Shown: positions 15,743-24,244 of the stretch, one piece after another
Position numbering within the stretch: position 1 is the stretch's first letter
How the letters are laid out: each line of letters starts with the position of its first letter
Assembly: GCA_025355445.1 (NCBI GenBank)
Contig: JANXZQ010000524.1
Coordinates: forward strand, 1-48,186
Direction of reading: 5' to 3'
DNA: 48,186 nucleotides
Source: Gammaproteobacteria bacterium
Lineage (GTDB): Bacteria > Pseudomonadota > Gammaproteobacteria > Steroidobacterales > Steroidobacteraceae
Made by a program: the position numbers and the translations under genes
Notes under the pieces: model-generated
The model's database searches: none
What the model saw: only the letters and a program-made list of their open reading frames with translations
What the model was told of the DNA's origin: nothing

Positions 15743-16882
15743 ATGAGAATTCTGCTGGTCATTGATCATTTCGGCTCGGGCGGCGCACAGCGGCAAATCG
15801 TAGAACTGGCGCGGGGCTTAAGCCGGCGCGGCCATTCGGTCGAGATGTTCGTTTATTTCCCTCAGCACGGTTTTTTTCGGCCGCGTCTCGATGCGGAGCG
15901 AATCGTGGTTCACGAATATGACAAGGGCCCGGGTTTTTCGTTGGGAGTCGTGCGCAAGATTGCGGCCCTCATCGTCGAACGGAATGTCGATTTGGTGGTT
16001 TCATATCTGAGCAGCCCGAACGTCTATGCGGAACTGGCAAAAATCCTTGCGCCTAGGGCCAAACTCATCGTGTCGGAGAGAACCAGCCACCACGACGACA
16101 AGTCGCGAGTGAGCGCTTTCGCGCGCAGAGCGATGCATATGCTTGCGGATCATGTGGTTGCCAACAGCGTGAGTCAAACGGAATGGCTGAAGCGCAAGTG
16201 GTGGCTGAAGAACAAGGTCTCGTGCATATACAATGGACTCGATCTCGAGTTGTTCGCCACGGACCGTCCGTTTCCTGAACCCGGTGAGCCTCTGCGGCTC
16301 GTGGCTGTCGGCAGAGTTGGCGCGGAAAAGAACGCGGCCAATTTGATACTGGGCCTGGCGCTATTTCATCGTGAATTTGGCCATGTTCCGCAGGTCAGTT
16401 GGGTGGGAGAAAGAGACGGTGGGCGGCTCGGAAAAGCCTATTGCCGGCGGGTCGATGAGCTCCTGGGCAGCACTCCCGAGGTGCGTGGACACTGGCGTTG
16501 GGTCGATGTGGCAACGGATGTCCGGGGATTGCTGCAGAAACACCATGCCTTGATCCACCCCTCATTCTATGAGGGATTGCCCAACGTCGTTTGCGAGGCG
16601 CTGGCGGTGGGCATGCCGGTGCTGGTATCCGACGTCTGCGATCATTCGCGTCTTGTTGAGGATGGCGAGCGCGGCTTTCTGTTTGACCCAGACGCGCCGG
16701 CCAGCATCGCGTCCGCCATCAGCAAGCTGGTAAATCTGGCCGCGGACGACTGGCGACGGATCTCGCGCAACGCACGCCAATTCGCGGAGGATAAGCTTGA
16801 TGTCGAAAGAATGGTAACGCAGTATGAGGCTTTGTTCGAACGGGTTCTCTCAAGCGGAAGCGGCAAAGGTGGGCCGGCATGA
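15743..16882 (+). CDS. GT4 family glycosyltransferase (379 aa)
   Basis: GT4 glycosyltransferase. The N-terminus MRILLVIDHFGSGGAQRQIVELARGL is the standard opening, and the donor-site loop HPSFYEGLPNVVCEALAVGMPVL lies near residue 275. ATG at 15743, 7 bp after the deacetylase-like gene, is chosen over an in-frame extension of 38 codons because the family motif begins at once. It resembles WbpY/PglA-like sequences more than sucrose synthase types. It probably adds one sugar of the repeat unit at the inner membrane; donor unknown. Confidence 0.93.
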   Translation: MRILLVIDHFGSGGAQRQIVELARGLSRRGHSVEMFVYFPQHGFFRPRLDAERIVVHEYDKGPGFSLGVVRKIAALIVERNVDLVVSYLSSPNVYAELAKILAPRAKLIVSERTSHHDDKSRVSAFARRAMHMLADHVVANSVSQTEWLKRKWWLKNKVSCIYNGLDLELFATDRPFPEPGEPLRLVAVGRVGAEKNAANLILGLALFHREFGHVPQVSWVGERDGGRLGKAYCRRVDELLGSTPEVRGHWRWVDVATDVRGLLQKHHALIHPSFYEGLPNVVCEALAVGMPVLVSDVCDHSRLVEDGERGFLFDPDAPASIASAISKLVNLAADDWRRISRNARQFAEDKLDVERMVTQYEALFERVLSSGSGKGGPA

Positions 16883-16895
16883 ACGTGATGCCAAG

Positions 16896-18044
16896 ATGAG
16901 TTCCCCTGCTTACGGCGCACAGAAATCAATCGTGCTATGCGGCCCGTCGACAGATCTTGGTACCGAAGGCTACGGCGGCGGAAAGGGCGGGTACGTGCGC
17001 AATGTAACGGCATTGTTAGAGTATTTCTGCTCCGACGATCTGAAAATGACGCTTTCCCCTTACAGCACGCGCCGCTATTCTCGATGGTGGAAGGTTCTCC
17101 TGCCATTTCGCCTGATGGCAGACCTGCGGGTATTCGCCGGCAATATTCGAAGAGCCGACGGGGTGCACGTCATGATGAACTATGGGCTGGCGATCTACCG
17201 GGAATTCGGCATGAGCGTGATCGCCACGGCCTTTCACCGTCCGTTGATACTAGACATCCGCGGCGGCGCATTCGTAAGCTGGCTCGAATCGGCGGGCTGG
17301 CTGCAGCGTGCCATGGCGAGCTGGGTGCTCAAGCACGCCGACGCCATACTCGGCCAAGGCGTCGCAGTCGTTGCATATCTAAAGCCCCGGTACGGCGAGA
17401 AGGTGCATCATTTCCCGAACTTCATGCAATCGCGATATCTCCCGTCAAGCGTCAATCCGAAGCTGACACAAACGGAGCTGGGGGTCATGTTTGTCGGCTA
17501 TTGCTATGCCGCCAAGGGAGTCTTTGAGTTGGTGGAGGGTTGCGCGCTCGCCGCCCGCGCCGGGCTGTCCTTGCGACTGACCCTCGTCGGAGCGGAGAGT
17601 TCGGAGTTTACGGCCTATCTCGACAACTTTGCGTCGCCGGCGGGATTGCGCCTGGTTCGCCGCGGGATACTGGAATTCGATGAAGTGCAAGCGCTGCTCG
17701 CCGCGCACGACGTATTCTGCTTCCCCACCCGGCATGTCGGCGAAGGTCACCCTAACGTCATTACGGAGGCCATGGCATACGGTTTGGTGATCGTGTCGAC
17801 GAGGCACGGTTTCATCACCGAGCTTCTGGACGAAGCGTCGGCATATTTCTTGGATGCGGGGTCGGCCGACGCGGTGGCGAATATGCTCGTTTACGTAGAC
17901 GCTCATCGCGACGAGGCCCGGCGCAAAGCGGAAAATGCGCGTCGCGTAGTGCAGGAACGCTTCACCGAAGCGAAGGTGCTGGGGCGGTTGCGAGATCTTT
18001 ACCGGGCCGCTCTGAGCCTTCAGTCAGGGGCAGGGCAAGTATGA
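16896..18044 (+). CDS. GT4 family glycosyltransferase (382 aa)
   Basis: GT-B glycosyltransferase with a less typical N-terminus: VLCGPSTDLGTEGYGGGKGGYVRN replaces the usual GGAE motif. The C-terminal half has GVMFVGYCYAAKGVFELVEG and the loop FCFPTRHVGEGHPNVITEAMAYGLVIV, where two glutamates sit in the expected donor-site places. ATG 16896 is preferred; an upstream in-frame start at 16824 lies within the previous gene. It ends in an ATGA overlap with the next methyltransferase, so the pair is coupled. Donor and acceptor are not predictable. Confidence 0.9.
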   Translation: MSSPAYGAQKSIVLCGPSTDLGTEGYGGGKGGYVRNVTALLEYFCSDDLKMTLSPYSTRRYSRWWKVLLPFRLMADLRVFAGNIRRADGVHVMMNYGLAIYREFGMSVIATAFHRPLILDIRGGAFVSWLESAGWLQRAMASWVLKHADAILGQGVAVVAYLKPRYGEKVHHFPNFMQSRYLPSSVNPKLTQTELGVMFVGYCYAAKGVFELVEGCALAARAGLSLRLTLVGAESSEFTAYLDNFASPAGLRLVRRGILEFDEVQALLAAHDVFCFPTRHVGEGHPNVITEAMAYGLVIVSTRHGFITELLDEASAYFLDAGSADAVANMLVYVDAHRDEARRKAENARRVVQERFTEAKVLGRLRDLYRAALSLQSGAGQV

Positions 18045-19015
18045 AAATCGGGGCGCTAGCGCGCGGACTGGCCACCTACGTGCCGGGTATGGCGCGACTG
18101 CATGGGCACGTCACGCACACAGGGGGCAGCGACTCCGCGAGGTACTGCTATTCGGTATGGCTGCGCCACCTAGTCATGAGCAATCAGAACGGCCTGTGCG
18201 CCCGGGTACCGGATCGGGTTGCTGAGCTCGGGCCGGGCGATTCGATCGGCATAGGTCTCGCGGCGTTGTTGTGCGGAGCAGATCGCTACTATGGCCTCGA
18301 TGCGCTGCCGCTCGCCAATTTACGCCGCAATCTCGTGGTATTCGATGAGCTTGTCGATTTGTTCCGCGCGCGAGCGGCAATCCCCGGCGAGACAGAATTT
18401 CCCGGCATCAAACCGAAACTGCAGTCCTATGATTATCCCGAAGCCCTGCTGAAGAACCCTGACCGAAAACGCATCGAACGTATCAGGTCCTCGATAGAAG
18501 ACTCGACCAATCCCGAATCGATGGTTCGTTATGTGGCTCCGTGGTGGAATCCTGCGGTCATCGAGGCGGGCGGGGTGAATATGATCTTTTCCCAAGCCGT
18601 CCTCGAGCACGTCGACGATCTCAAGACCGCCTACTCCTCGATGCGAGCATGGCTGGCTCCCGGTGGATGGCTATCACATCAGATTGATTTCCGCAGCCAC
18701 GGCACTGCCCATGAATGGAACGGACATTGGACGTACGGAGATCGCTTGTGGCGCTTGCTGCGCGGGCGGCGCGCATTCTTGATCAACCGCGAGCCGCACT
18801 CGACGCATGTCCGGCTGCTTAGAGAGGCGGGTTTTACGCTCGTATGCGACGAAACCGTAAGGGACTACGCCGTGGCCAGGCACAAGCTGGCCCGTCGCTT
18901 CGCTTCGTTGTCTGACTGTGATCTATCCATCTCTGGAGCGTTCATTCAGGCACGCCTCGATGCGACTTCCCGTCACGAATCCTCCGGCGCAGTGCCTCGA
19001 TTGGATAGCCGATAG
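18041..19015 (+). CDS. SAM-dependent methyltransferase-like protein (324 aa)
   Basis: Methyltransferase of the Methyltransf_23/11 kind, longer than usual. Motif I is RVAELGPGDSIGIGLAALLCG, followed by YYGLDALPLAN. The post-binding motif is MIFSQAVLEHVDDL, then WLAPGGWLSHQIDFRSHG, a frequent pairing in glycan clusters. The C-terminal part has no obvious extra domain. The start is the ATGA overlap with the GT4 gene. Its last 74 bp (18942-19015) overlap the 3' end of the convergent acyltransferase gene on the other strand, so both C-termini are encoded in the same DNA. It closes the first + strand operon. Confidence 0.83.
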   Translation: MKIGALARGLATYVPGMARLHGHVTHTGGSDSARYCYSVWLRHLVMSNQNGLCARVPDRVAELGPGDSIGIGLAALLCGADRYYGLDALPLANLRRNLVVFDELVDLFRARAAIPGETEFPGIKPKLQSYDYPEALLKNPDRKRIERIRSSIEDSTNPESMVRYVAPWWNPAVIEAGGVNMIFSQAVLEHVDDLKTAYSSMRAWLAPGGWLSHQIDFRSHGTAHEWNGHWTYGDRLWRLLRGRRAFLINREPHSTHVRLLREAGFTLVCDETVRDYAVARHKLARRFASLSDCDLSISGAFIQARLDATSRHESSGAVPRLDSR

Positions 19016-19994
19016 CCCGCAAGCTTGCATAAGCCGCCAGCGTCGATCCCATCACGTTCAAAAGCAACAATGCCGCGAACTCTTGCGTGGCGCTCAGGAA
19101 ACCAAATCTTGTACCGAGCCAGCGGAAAATCAGCTGCACGCATATCCAATGCAGTATGTAGGTCGGATAGGAAAGATCGCCGAGCAGCCGATCGAACGGT
19201 CCAAAGCCGCGATTTTTCTGCAGCACCAGCAGATGGGCCGAGACAATCATGCAGGCAAGTGTGGCGAACAGATGCGCGACATTTTGATGGTTCGACAGCC
19301 CCATCACCACCAGGGCGATTAGGATGGCACCGGCAAGCAGCGGTATGCACTGAGCCAGTCGCTGCAACCTCGGCGACAGATAGAAGGCGTAGCCCAATAA
19401 AAAAAAGGAGGACCATGCCAACAAGGAGCGGTCGATGTCCAGCAGGCCCACCGGGCGGAAGAACAGGTACACGCTGACGACCCCAAAGACGATCAGCAGG
19501 GCTGACGGCAGCCGGCGATTCCAGACGGTCATCCATAGAATGAAAGGGACTAGGACGTAATATTGCAACTCGACGTCGAGCGTCCATGCTGGGGGATTGA
19601 ACCGAAAATCGCCTCCCCACGCGCGCGTCTGATTGAGTCCCAACAGCAGCGCGTTCGACAGATAAGTCCGCACCCGGGTCAAATCCTGCAGTGTTGTCGC
19701 ATGTTCCATCAGTGAGGGACCGTAGGCGATGACTGCCAACAGGGTCACCGCAAGCGAAGCCCAGTAGATCGGATAGATCCTGAGGAAGCGATTCACATAG
19801 AATTTGCGCGAGCCGATACGCGTGCCATAGGCGCGGTAGTGGGTATCGAAGGTGAGCGGCATCAAGAAACCGGAGATGAAAAAAAACGTCGCGACCGCAA
19901 TCTTTCCCAACCCCAGATTGCCGGTGATGCCCGTCAGACCGGCGGTATGGTCAGCGACGACAAGCCACGCCAGCACGAGTCTCCATGCGCCCAT
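18942..19994 (-). CDS. OafA-type membrane acyltransferase (350 aa)
   Basis: Acyltransferase-3 family protein that O-acetylates polysaccharide at the inner membrane. About ten hydrophobic segments run from LVLAWLVVADHTAGL at the N-terminus; the family histidine is the H of VADHT. Other segments are FFFISGFLMP, RIYPIYWASL, LDVELQYYVLVPF and YPTYILHW. The start is ATG 19994, with GAGG five bases upstream; ATG 19997 directly before it is equally possible. A frame extending to 20372 is rejected because its N-terminal part is arginine- and serine-rich antisense of the beta-helix gene. It lies 43 bp behind the beta-helix gene, in one minus-strand unit. Confidence 0.9.
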   Translation of the reverse strand: MGAWRLVLAWLVVADHTAGLTGITGNLGLGKIAVATFFFISGFLMPLTFDTHYRAYGTRIGSRKFYVNRFLRIYPIYWASLAVTLLAVIAYGPSLMEHATTLQDLTRVRTYLSNALLLGLNQTRAWGGDFRFNPPAWTLDVELQYYVLVPFILWMTVWNRRLPSALLIVFGVVSVYLFFRPVGLLDIDRSLLAWSSFFLLGYAFYLSPRLQRLAQCIPLLAGAILIALVVMGLSNHQNVAHLFATLACMIVSAHLLVLQKNRGFGPFDRLLGDLSYPTYILHWICVQLIFRWLGTRFGFLSATQEFAALLLLNVMGSTLAAYASLRAIGYPIEALRRRIRDGKSHRGVPE

Positions 19995-20037
19995 CATCGC
20001 CTCAGGTAGTGACGAGCAATTGCGGCAACTTGTTGCA

Positions 20038-21693
20038 TCATTGCCGAGGGAGAGTCCAGGAACCCGCGGTAGTCGTGACGCCGCTTGCATGCTCGATGGC
20101 GTTGCCTTTGCCGGCATCCGCGGAGCGATTGGCGTATGCGGAACCTTCGCCTTGCAGGCCGCCGATGTGGTTGCATCGGCAAACCACATGCCGCGCCTGG
20201 GCGCCGATACGGACTGCCGGCCCCTGAGTCGTCTCGGGAATTCCGTCATGGGCCTTTTCGTAGCCGAAGCGGTTGCCCTCAATGATGAATGCCGCGCACA
20301 AGTCAATCTCGATGGCCGCAAAGATTCCCGGCCTCGCTGTGCTGTTACCGGCCATGAAGCAATTGCGGACAAACCCCATCTTCTCCCGCGGCGGATTCCA
20401 TATGGAAACTTGTTGCCCGATTTCCATGCCCTCGTTCCTGCAGCCGAAGATGTCCACGCTTTCGACGGTCATGCGCGTGCACTCGTGAGTCGTAACGATG
20501 CCGCGCGTGAAGTTCGTGATGCGTCCGTTACGCACGTCCATTTTTTCCGCGCTGGATTGAATTCCATATCCGCCGTCGAGGTTTGCGCCGTCAATGGCAA
20601 AGCCGTCAATGGAGCAGTCGATGAGATCGGTCTGGTCGCTCGCGGAATTCTGGGTTCCATGCAGATAACCGCCGGTTTTCGCGGAAGCACCGGCAAACAC
20701 GATCGCAGTGCCGGTAATTGCCGTTCCAACAACGTTGCGCAGTGATATATTCCGCTTCGCGCCCACTTGGTCGACGTGCAACCATGGCCGGTAGAACGCC
20801 GCTTCTCCCGGCGAACTCTGAAACAGGACTTTTGCCGACTTGACGTAAAGTCCGTCAATCGAGCAGTTGTACGCCCCGCTCAGCCCAAATGCCCAGCCAT
20901 GCTCGATGTCCAGATTGGTGATATTGATGTTGCTGAATCGCATGTTGTGCGCGTGCGAAGTCTGTCTCTGGTCCATCCGGGGCTCGTTGGTGGCCCATCC
21001 AAATTCATATGCGATACCACCGTAGAGCGCGCCGCCACCGTCGATCCAGACATTCTCCATGACCACGCCGTTGAGACCGCCGATCATGAATATGCCGCTG
21101 CCGCTTTTTGTATTGGAGGAAATTCGCAAATTCCTCACGACGATGTTTCCCATGGGTGTTGCGAGCAGGCTGTCGTAGATCGGGCTGAAGTAGCGGCTGT
21201 CGCCGCCGCGGTTGCCGAAGGTCAGGGCATTGCCCGCATTGGTACCGCCGCCGCCCATCTGATAGTCGACGATGATTGAACCGTTGCAAATGGAAAAGTC
21301 ACGCACTGCAAAGATGAAGCCGGAGTTGGTGTCGCCTTTCTCGCCGTCCTTGTGAAAATGCAGCGTGCTGCCCTGGAGGTCGACATGGGTGCCGTCCTGA
21401 AACGCAATGATGTCGTTCAGATAATAGACGTCGCGCCCGGTTGCATTGGGAAAGCAAATGCTGCCGTGCAAAGCGCCCCCGGGCGCGCACAGCGCCTTCA
21501 GCGCGCGAGTATTTTCCGCGGCGGCAGCTTCGTTGTCGGGCACCACCCCATACCTGCGCACATCACCGGGGAAGTACTCCGGCGACGCGCGATTGCCGCC
21601 GGCGGCAGCGGGTGCGGAGGGATCAGCGGCAGCGAGCGCCCCGGCGGATGTGGCCCCAAGAGTTCCTGCAAGAAAGCTGCGTCTCGTGTTCAT
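20038..21693 (-). CDS. Tat-exported right-handed beta-helix protein (551 aa)
   Basis: An N-terminal twin-arginine signal (TRRSFLAGTLGATSAGALAAA, residues 3 to about 23) predicts folded export. The mature part resembles pectate lyase-superfamily/parallel beta-helix proteins: the entry motif DVRRYGVVPDNEAAAAENT, then many short repeats such as NIVVRNLRISSNT, GVVMENVWIDGGG and FSNINITNLDI. ATG 21693 puts the signal at the very N-terminus; an in-frame ATG at 21714 only adds seven residues. Such proteins are polysaccharide lyases, hydrolases or epimerases, and could trim or modify the exported glycan; no catalytic residue set can be assigned by eye. Confidence 0.82.
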   Translation of the reverse strand: MNTRRSFLAGTLGATSAGALAAADPSAPAAAGGNRASPEYFPGDVRRYGVVPDNEAAAAENTRALKALCAPGGALHGSICFPNATGRDVYYLNDIIAFQDGTHVDLQGSTLHFHKDGEKGDTNSGFIFAVRDFSICNGSIIVDYQMGGGGTNAGNALTFGNRGGDSRYFSPIYDSLLATPMGNIVVRNLRISSNTKSGSGIFMIGGLNGVVMENVWIDGGGALYGGIAYEFGWATNEPRMDQRQTSHAHNMRFSNINITNLDIEHGWAFGLSGAYNCSIDGLYVKSAKVLFQSSPGEAAFYRPWLHVDQVGAKRNISLRNVVGTAITGTAIVFAGASAKTGGYLHGTQNSASDQTDLIDCSIDGFAIDGANLDGGYGIQSSAEKMDVRNGRITNFTRGIVTTHECTRMTVESVDIFGCRNEGMEIGQQVSIWNPPREKMGFVRNCFMAGNSTARPGIFAAIEIDLCAAFIIEGNRFGYEKAHDGIPETTQGPAVRIGAQARHVVCRCNHIGGLQGEGSAYANRSADAGKGNAIEHASGVTTTAGSWTLPRQ

Positions 21694-21960
21694 GGGTTGT
21701 CTATCCGATTGCATGCAAGATCCGCATAGTAACGTATGCCCATGCGCGGGACGCTCCGTAGGTTATCTATTGTCCCATCCGCCGCAAGAGCCGCTTCGTG
21801 ATATTCTTCGAGTGAGCGCAGGTCCCCACGAGTACTGATACCAGATGTTCCGAGTTACTTAGTGCTTGCGACAGCGTGTTGAACTTCGCATACCGGCACG
21901 GCTCGTCGCGACCGTTGTCGTTGACCCATTCCGCGAGACACGGCGGCCAGCCGTACTGAC
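21694..21960. other. divergent intergenic region (267 bp)
   Basis: This is the longest gene-free stretch. It separates the minus-strand beta-helix/acyltransferase unit from the plus-strand flippase/DprE-like operon, so it should hold promoters for both. On the + strand the best -35-like hexamer is TTGCGA near 21868, with only a poor CATACC-like -10. On the - strand TACTAT near 21730 is -10-like without a clear -35. I found no strong hairpin with a T run. A 70-codon minus frame (21767-21979) overlaps the flippase start and has no recognisable content, so I do not call it a gene. Confidence 0.35.
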
Positions 21961-22929
21961 ATGACTTCGCGTCATGCAAAGGCCTTCTTAGGATTCGCGA
22001 TCGGCGGCTTTTTCCTATATCTGGCAGTCCGTCACGCCAGTGCCGCCGACATCGTCAGGATTCTCGGGTCGGCGAAAGCCGGGTGGCTCGCGATTGCGGT
22101 GTTGGTCTACTGGTTGGAGCTGGGTGCGCGCGTGATCCGTTGGCACGCACTTCTATCCCAGACGGGGAGAACCGTTGCGCTTAGGAATGCGTCTTCGGCA
22201 TTTATCATTGGCTATGCAGCGAATAACGTGCTGCCCGCCAAGCTCGGAGAATTGGTTCGTGTCGACCTGATCAGCCGCATGTCGGACATCCCCCGGCTGG
22301 CGTCGCTGGGGACCGTCGTGGTTGAAAGAATTTTCGACATCCTTCTCATACTGCTGATGGCCGGAATCAGCATTGGAATGTTGGTATTACCGGACACTAT
22401 TGACCTTGCTCGACTTCGCGGCGGCATGATGGTGCTTGGCGCCTTCACAGCGCTCCTTCTGATCATGTGCATGTACTTTGGCCGGAACGGCATCAGCAAA
22501 CGCTGGAAATTGGGCGGCGCGATGCACGCTCGCTTGGGCAACTTGGTTGGCGGAATACAAATTCTGGCAAATCCCAAACAGTGCGGTCGAATCTTCGTCT
22601 ATTCGGTGATGATCTGGGTGCTAAACGGCGTGGCCATGTGGCTGATAGTGTTTGCACTTGGAGTAAGTCTGTCGCTGCTGCAGACTCTGCTGTTGATGGG
22701 CATCGTTGGACTTGCAGCCGTGCTTCCGGCGCCGCCCGCGGGCTTGGGGGTACTCCAATATGCGTTTGCCCTGGTATTTGAACTTTTGAGGAAGCCGGGC
22801 GCCATCGGATTGGTGGCTTCGGCAGCGGTGCAAGTCGCTTTACTTGGCAGTGTCACTCTGGTAGGAGCATTTTTATTTTTCGCAATTATCGTTCCCGTAT
22901 CAGCTAAGAAGTACGAGCTAGATGGATAA
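21961..22929 (+). CDS. flippase-like UPF0104 / lysylphosphatidylglycerol synthase TM-domain protein (322 aa)
   Basis: Integral membrane protein with roughly seven to eight hydrophobic segments, from GFAIGGFFLYLAV at the N-terminus to LLGSVTLVGAFLFFAIIV at the C-terminus. The family signatures are LELGARVIRWHALL, AFIIGYAANNVLPAKLGELVRV and ERIFDILLIL, as in MprF N-terminal domains and AglD-like proteins. The ATG is the first in frame, and the gene heads a new + strand operon. It overlaps the DprE1-like gene by 8 bp (ATGGATAA). A role in moving a polyprenyl-phosphate-linked sugar across the membrane is inferred from the neighbours; the family is not proven to flip in general. Confidence 0.86.
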   Translation: MTSRHAKAFLGFAIGGFFLYLAVRHASAADIVRILGSAKAGWLAIAVLVYWLELGARVIRWHALLSQTGRTVALRNASSAFIIGYAANNVLPAKLGELVRVDLISRMSDIPRLASLGTVVVERIFDILLILLMAGISIGMLVLPDTIDLARLRGGMMVLGAFTALLLIMCMYFGRNGISKRWKLGGAMHARLGNLVGGIQILANPKQCGRIFVYSVMIWVLNGVAMWLIVFALGVSLSLLQTLLLMGIVGLAAVLPAPPAGLGVLQYAFALVFELLRKPGAIGLVASAAVQVALLGSVTLVGAFLFFAIIVPVSAKKYELDG

Positions 22930-24244
22930 TAGTCTACAGCGCCGCACCGAATTCGTGTCCTTCGATGGATCAATTCGCCTGACGACGGTGCATCAGCGAC
23001 CGGACCGTTTCCGGCACCTGGACAATATTCTCGATCGCAAACTGATCGCCCGGGGTGGCGGCTACGCCTACTCGGCGGCCAGTTTCGGCGGGAAATCCTG
23101 CGCGCTTGAAATGACGGCGTTCGATCGCCTGCTCGAGTTCGACCCGGCGAAGTCTGTGCTAAAGGTGGAAGCAGGCGCCAGGATCATCGACGTACTCAAA
23201 TGGGCGACTCGTCGCGGCCTGCAGGTGCCGGTCGTCCCCGGGTATCCGTTGGTGACCATCGGCGGTTGCATTGCAGCCGACGTTCATGGCAAGAACCCTT
23301 GGCGCGATGGTACCTTTGCAGACTGGGTACGGGCTGTCACAATTTTTCACCCGGACAAGGGGTATCTGAGCGTGAGCTCAGCGAGCAATCCTGCGCTATT
23401 CGAGATGACCTGCGGTGGATTCGGTTTGACGGGCGTGATCGTCGACGCAACTCTGGAGCTGACGACGCTCCCGGCCACCGAGGTGGATCTCATGTTCCAA
23501 GCCGTGCGCAGCCTTACCGAGGCAGTTGAGCGGCTTGAATCGAGTACCGAAGACTTCTGCTACAGCTGGCACGACACGGCGCCGGGGAAGAGCTTTGGCC
23601 GTGGTCTTGTGGTGTCCGGACGGTGGATACCGGGTGAACATGGCGATCCTTTATTCCGCTACCGGCCGATGAATGCATGGACACGCGCAGCGCTCCCCAT
23701 TAGTCTTTGGAATTCGCTAACCGTGAGTTGTGCAAATGAACTCTTTTACCAGATAAATGGCCGCTGGAAACGGCGACGCCGGATCAACCTGTTCGACGCC
23801 GCATTTCCACTCGCAACGAATGGGGCTTATCTTGCAGGATTCGGCCGTGCCGGCCTGCGCGAATTCCAGATACTGCTGGACTCGGCGCGCGTCCGTCCCT
23901 TCATCCATACGCTCGAACAGCTTGCGCGTCGTGAAAGGCCGCCGCTCGTTATGGCCTCTGTCAAGCGCTTCCAAGGGAGACAGCGCTCTCTAAGCCCTAC
24001 CGGCGCCGGGTATCTCATCGCAGTCGATCTCCTGCCAGGCAAGGCAGCTGACCGTCTCATGGCGCAAATCGACGGCCTGATGCTGGATATGGATGGTCAG
24101 CCCAATCTGTCGAAGGATTCCCGGATCGGCTTTGAAGTTGCGACGCGTTCGATCCGTCACTATGCGACATTTGCAGAGGGGCTTCGCCAATATGATCCAT
24201 CCCGGAGATTCTGTTCGGAACTGTCTGAACGGATCGGACTTTGA
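22922..24244 (+). CDS. DprE1-like FAD-dependent oxidoreductase (440 aa)
   Basis: FAD-binding (PCMH/p-cresol methylhydroxylase-type) oxidase related to mycobacterial DprE1, which oxidises the 2'-OH of decaprenylphosphoryl-ribose. The N-terminal FAD domain has LIARGGGYAYSAAS, then VPVVPGYPLVTIGGCIAADVHGKN, very close to the DprE1 motif including the HGKN. GGFGLTGVIVDATLEL follows, and the C-terminal substrate domain ends in YDPSRRFCSELSERIGL. By eye the DprE1 cysteine attacked by benzothiazinone drugs is replaced by A367 (LIAVDL), and the active-site lysine before VDP appears as Q. No signal peptide is present. It likely acts with the next gene as a two-step epimerase on a polyprenyl-phosphate sugar. 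Confidence 0.85.
   Translation: MDNSLQRRTEFVSFDGSIRLTTVHQRPDRFRHLDNILDRKLIARGGGYAYSAASFGGKSCALEMTAFDRLLEFDPAKSVLKVEAGARIIDVLKWATRRGLQVPVVPGYPLVTIGGCIAADVHGKNPWRDGTFADWVRAVTIFHPDKGYLSVSSASNPALFEMTCGGFGLTGVIVDATLELTTLPATEVDLMFQAVRSLTEAVERLESSTEDFCYSWHDTAPGKSFGRGLVVSGRWIPGEHGDPLFRYRPMNAWTRAALPISLWNSLTVSCANELFYQINGRWKRRRRINLFDAAFPLATNGAYLAGFGRAGLREFQILLDSARVRPFIHTLEQLARRERPPLVMASVKRFQGRQRSLSPTGAGYLIAVDLLPGKAADRLMAQIDGLMLDMDGQPNLSKDSRIGFEVATRSIRHYATFAEGLRQYDPSRRFCSELSERIGL

Noticed and set aside
21767-21979. 70-codon minus-strand frame in the divergent region
   Set aside because: It covers the start of the flippase-like gene, has no family motif and no clear ribosome-binding site.
21961-22929. 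UPF0104 protein as a Wzx flippase
   Set aside because: Its motifs and segment number fit the LPG-synthase TM family, not the 12-segment MATE/Wzx family.
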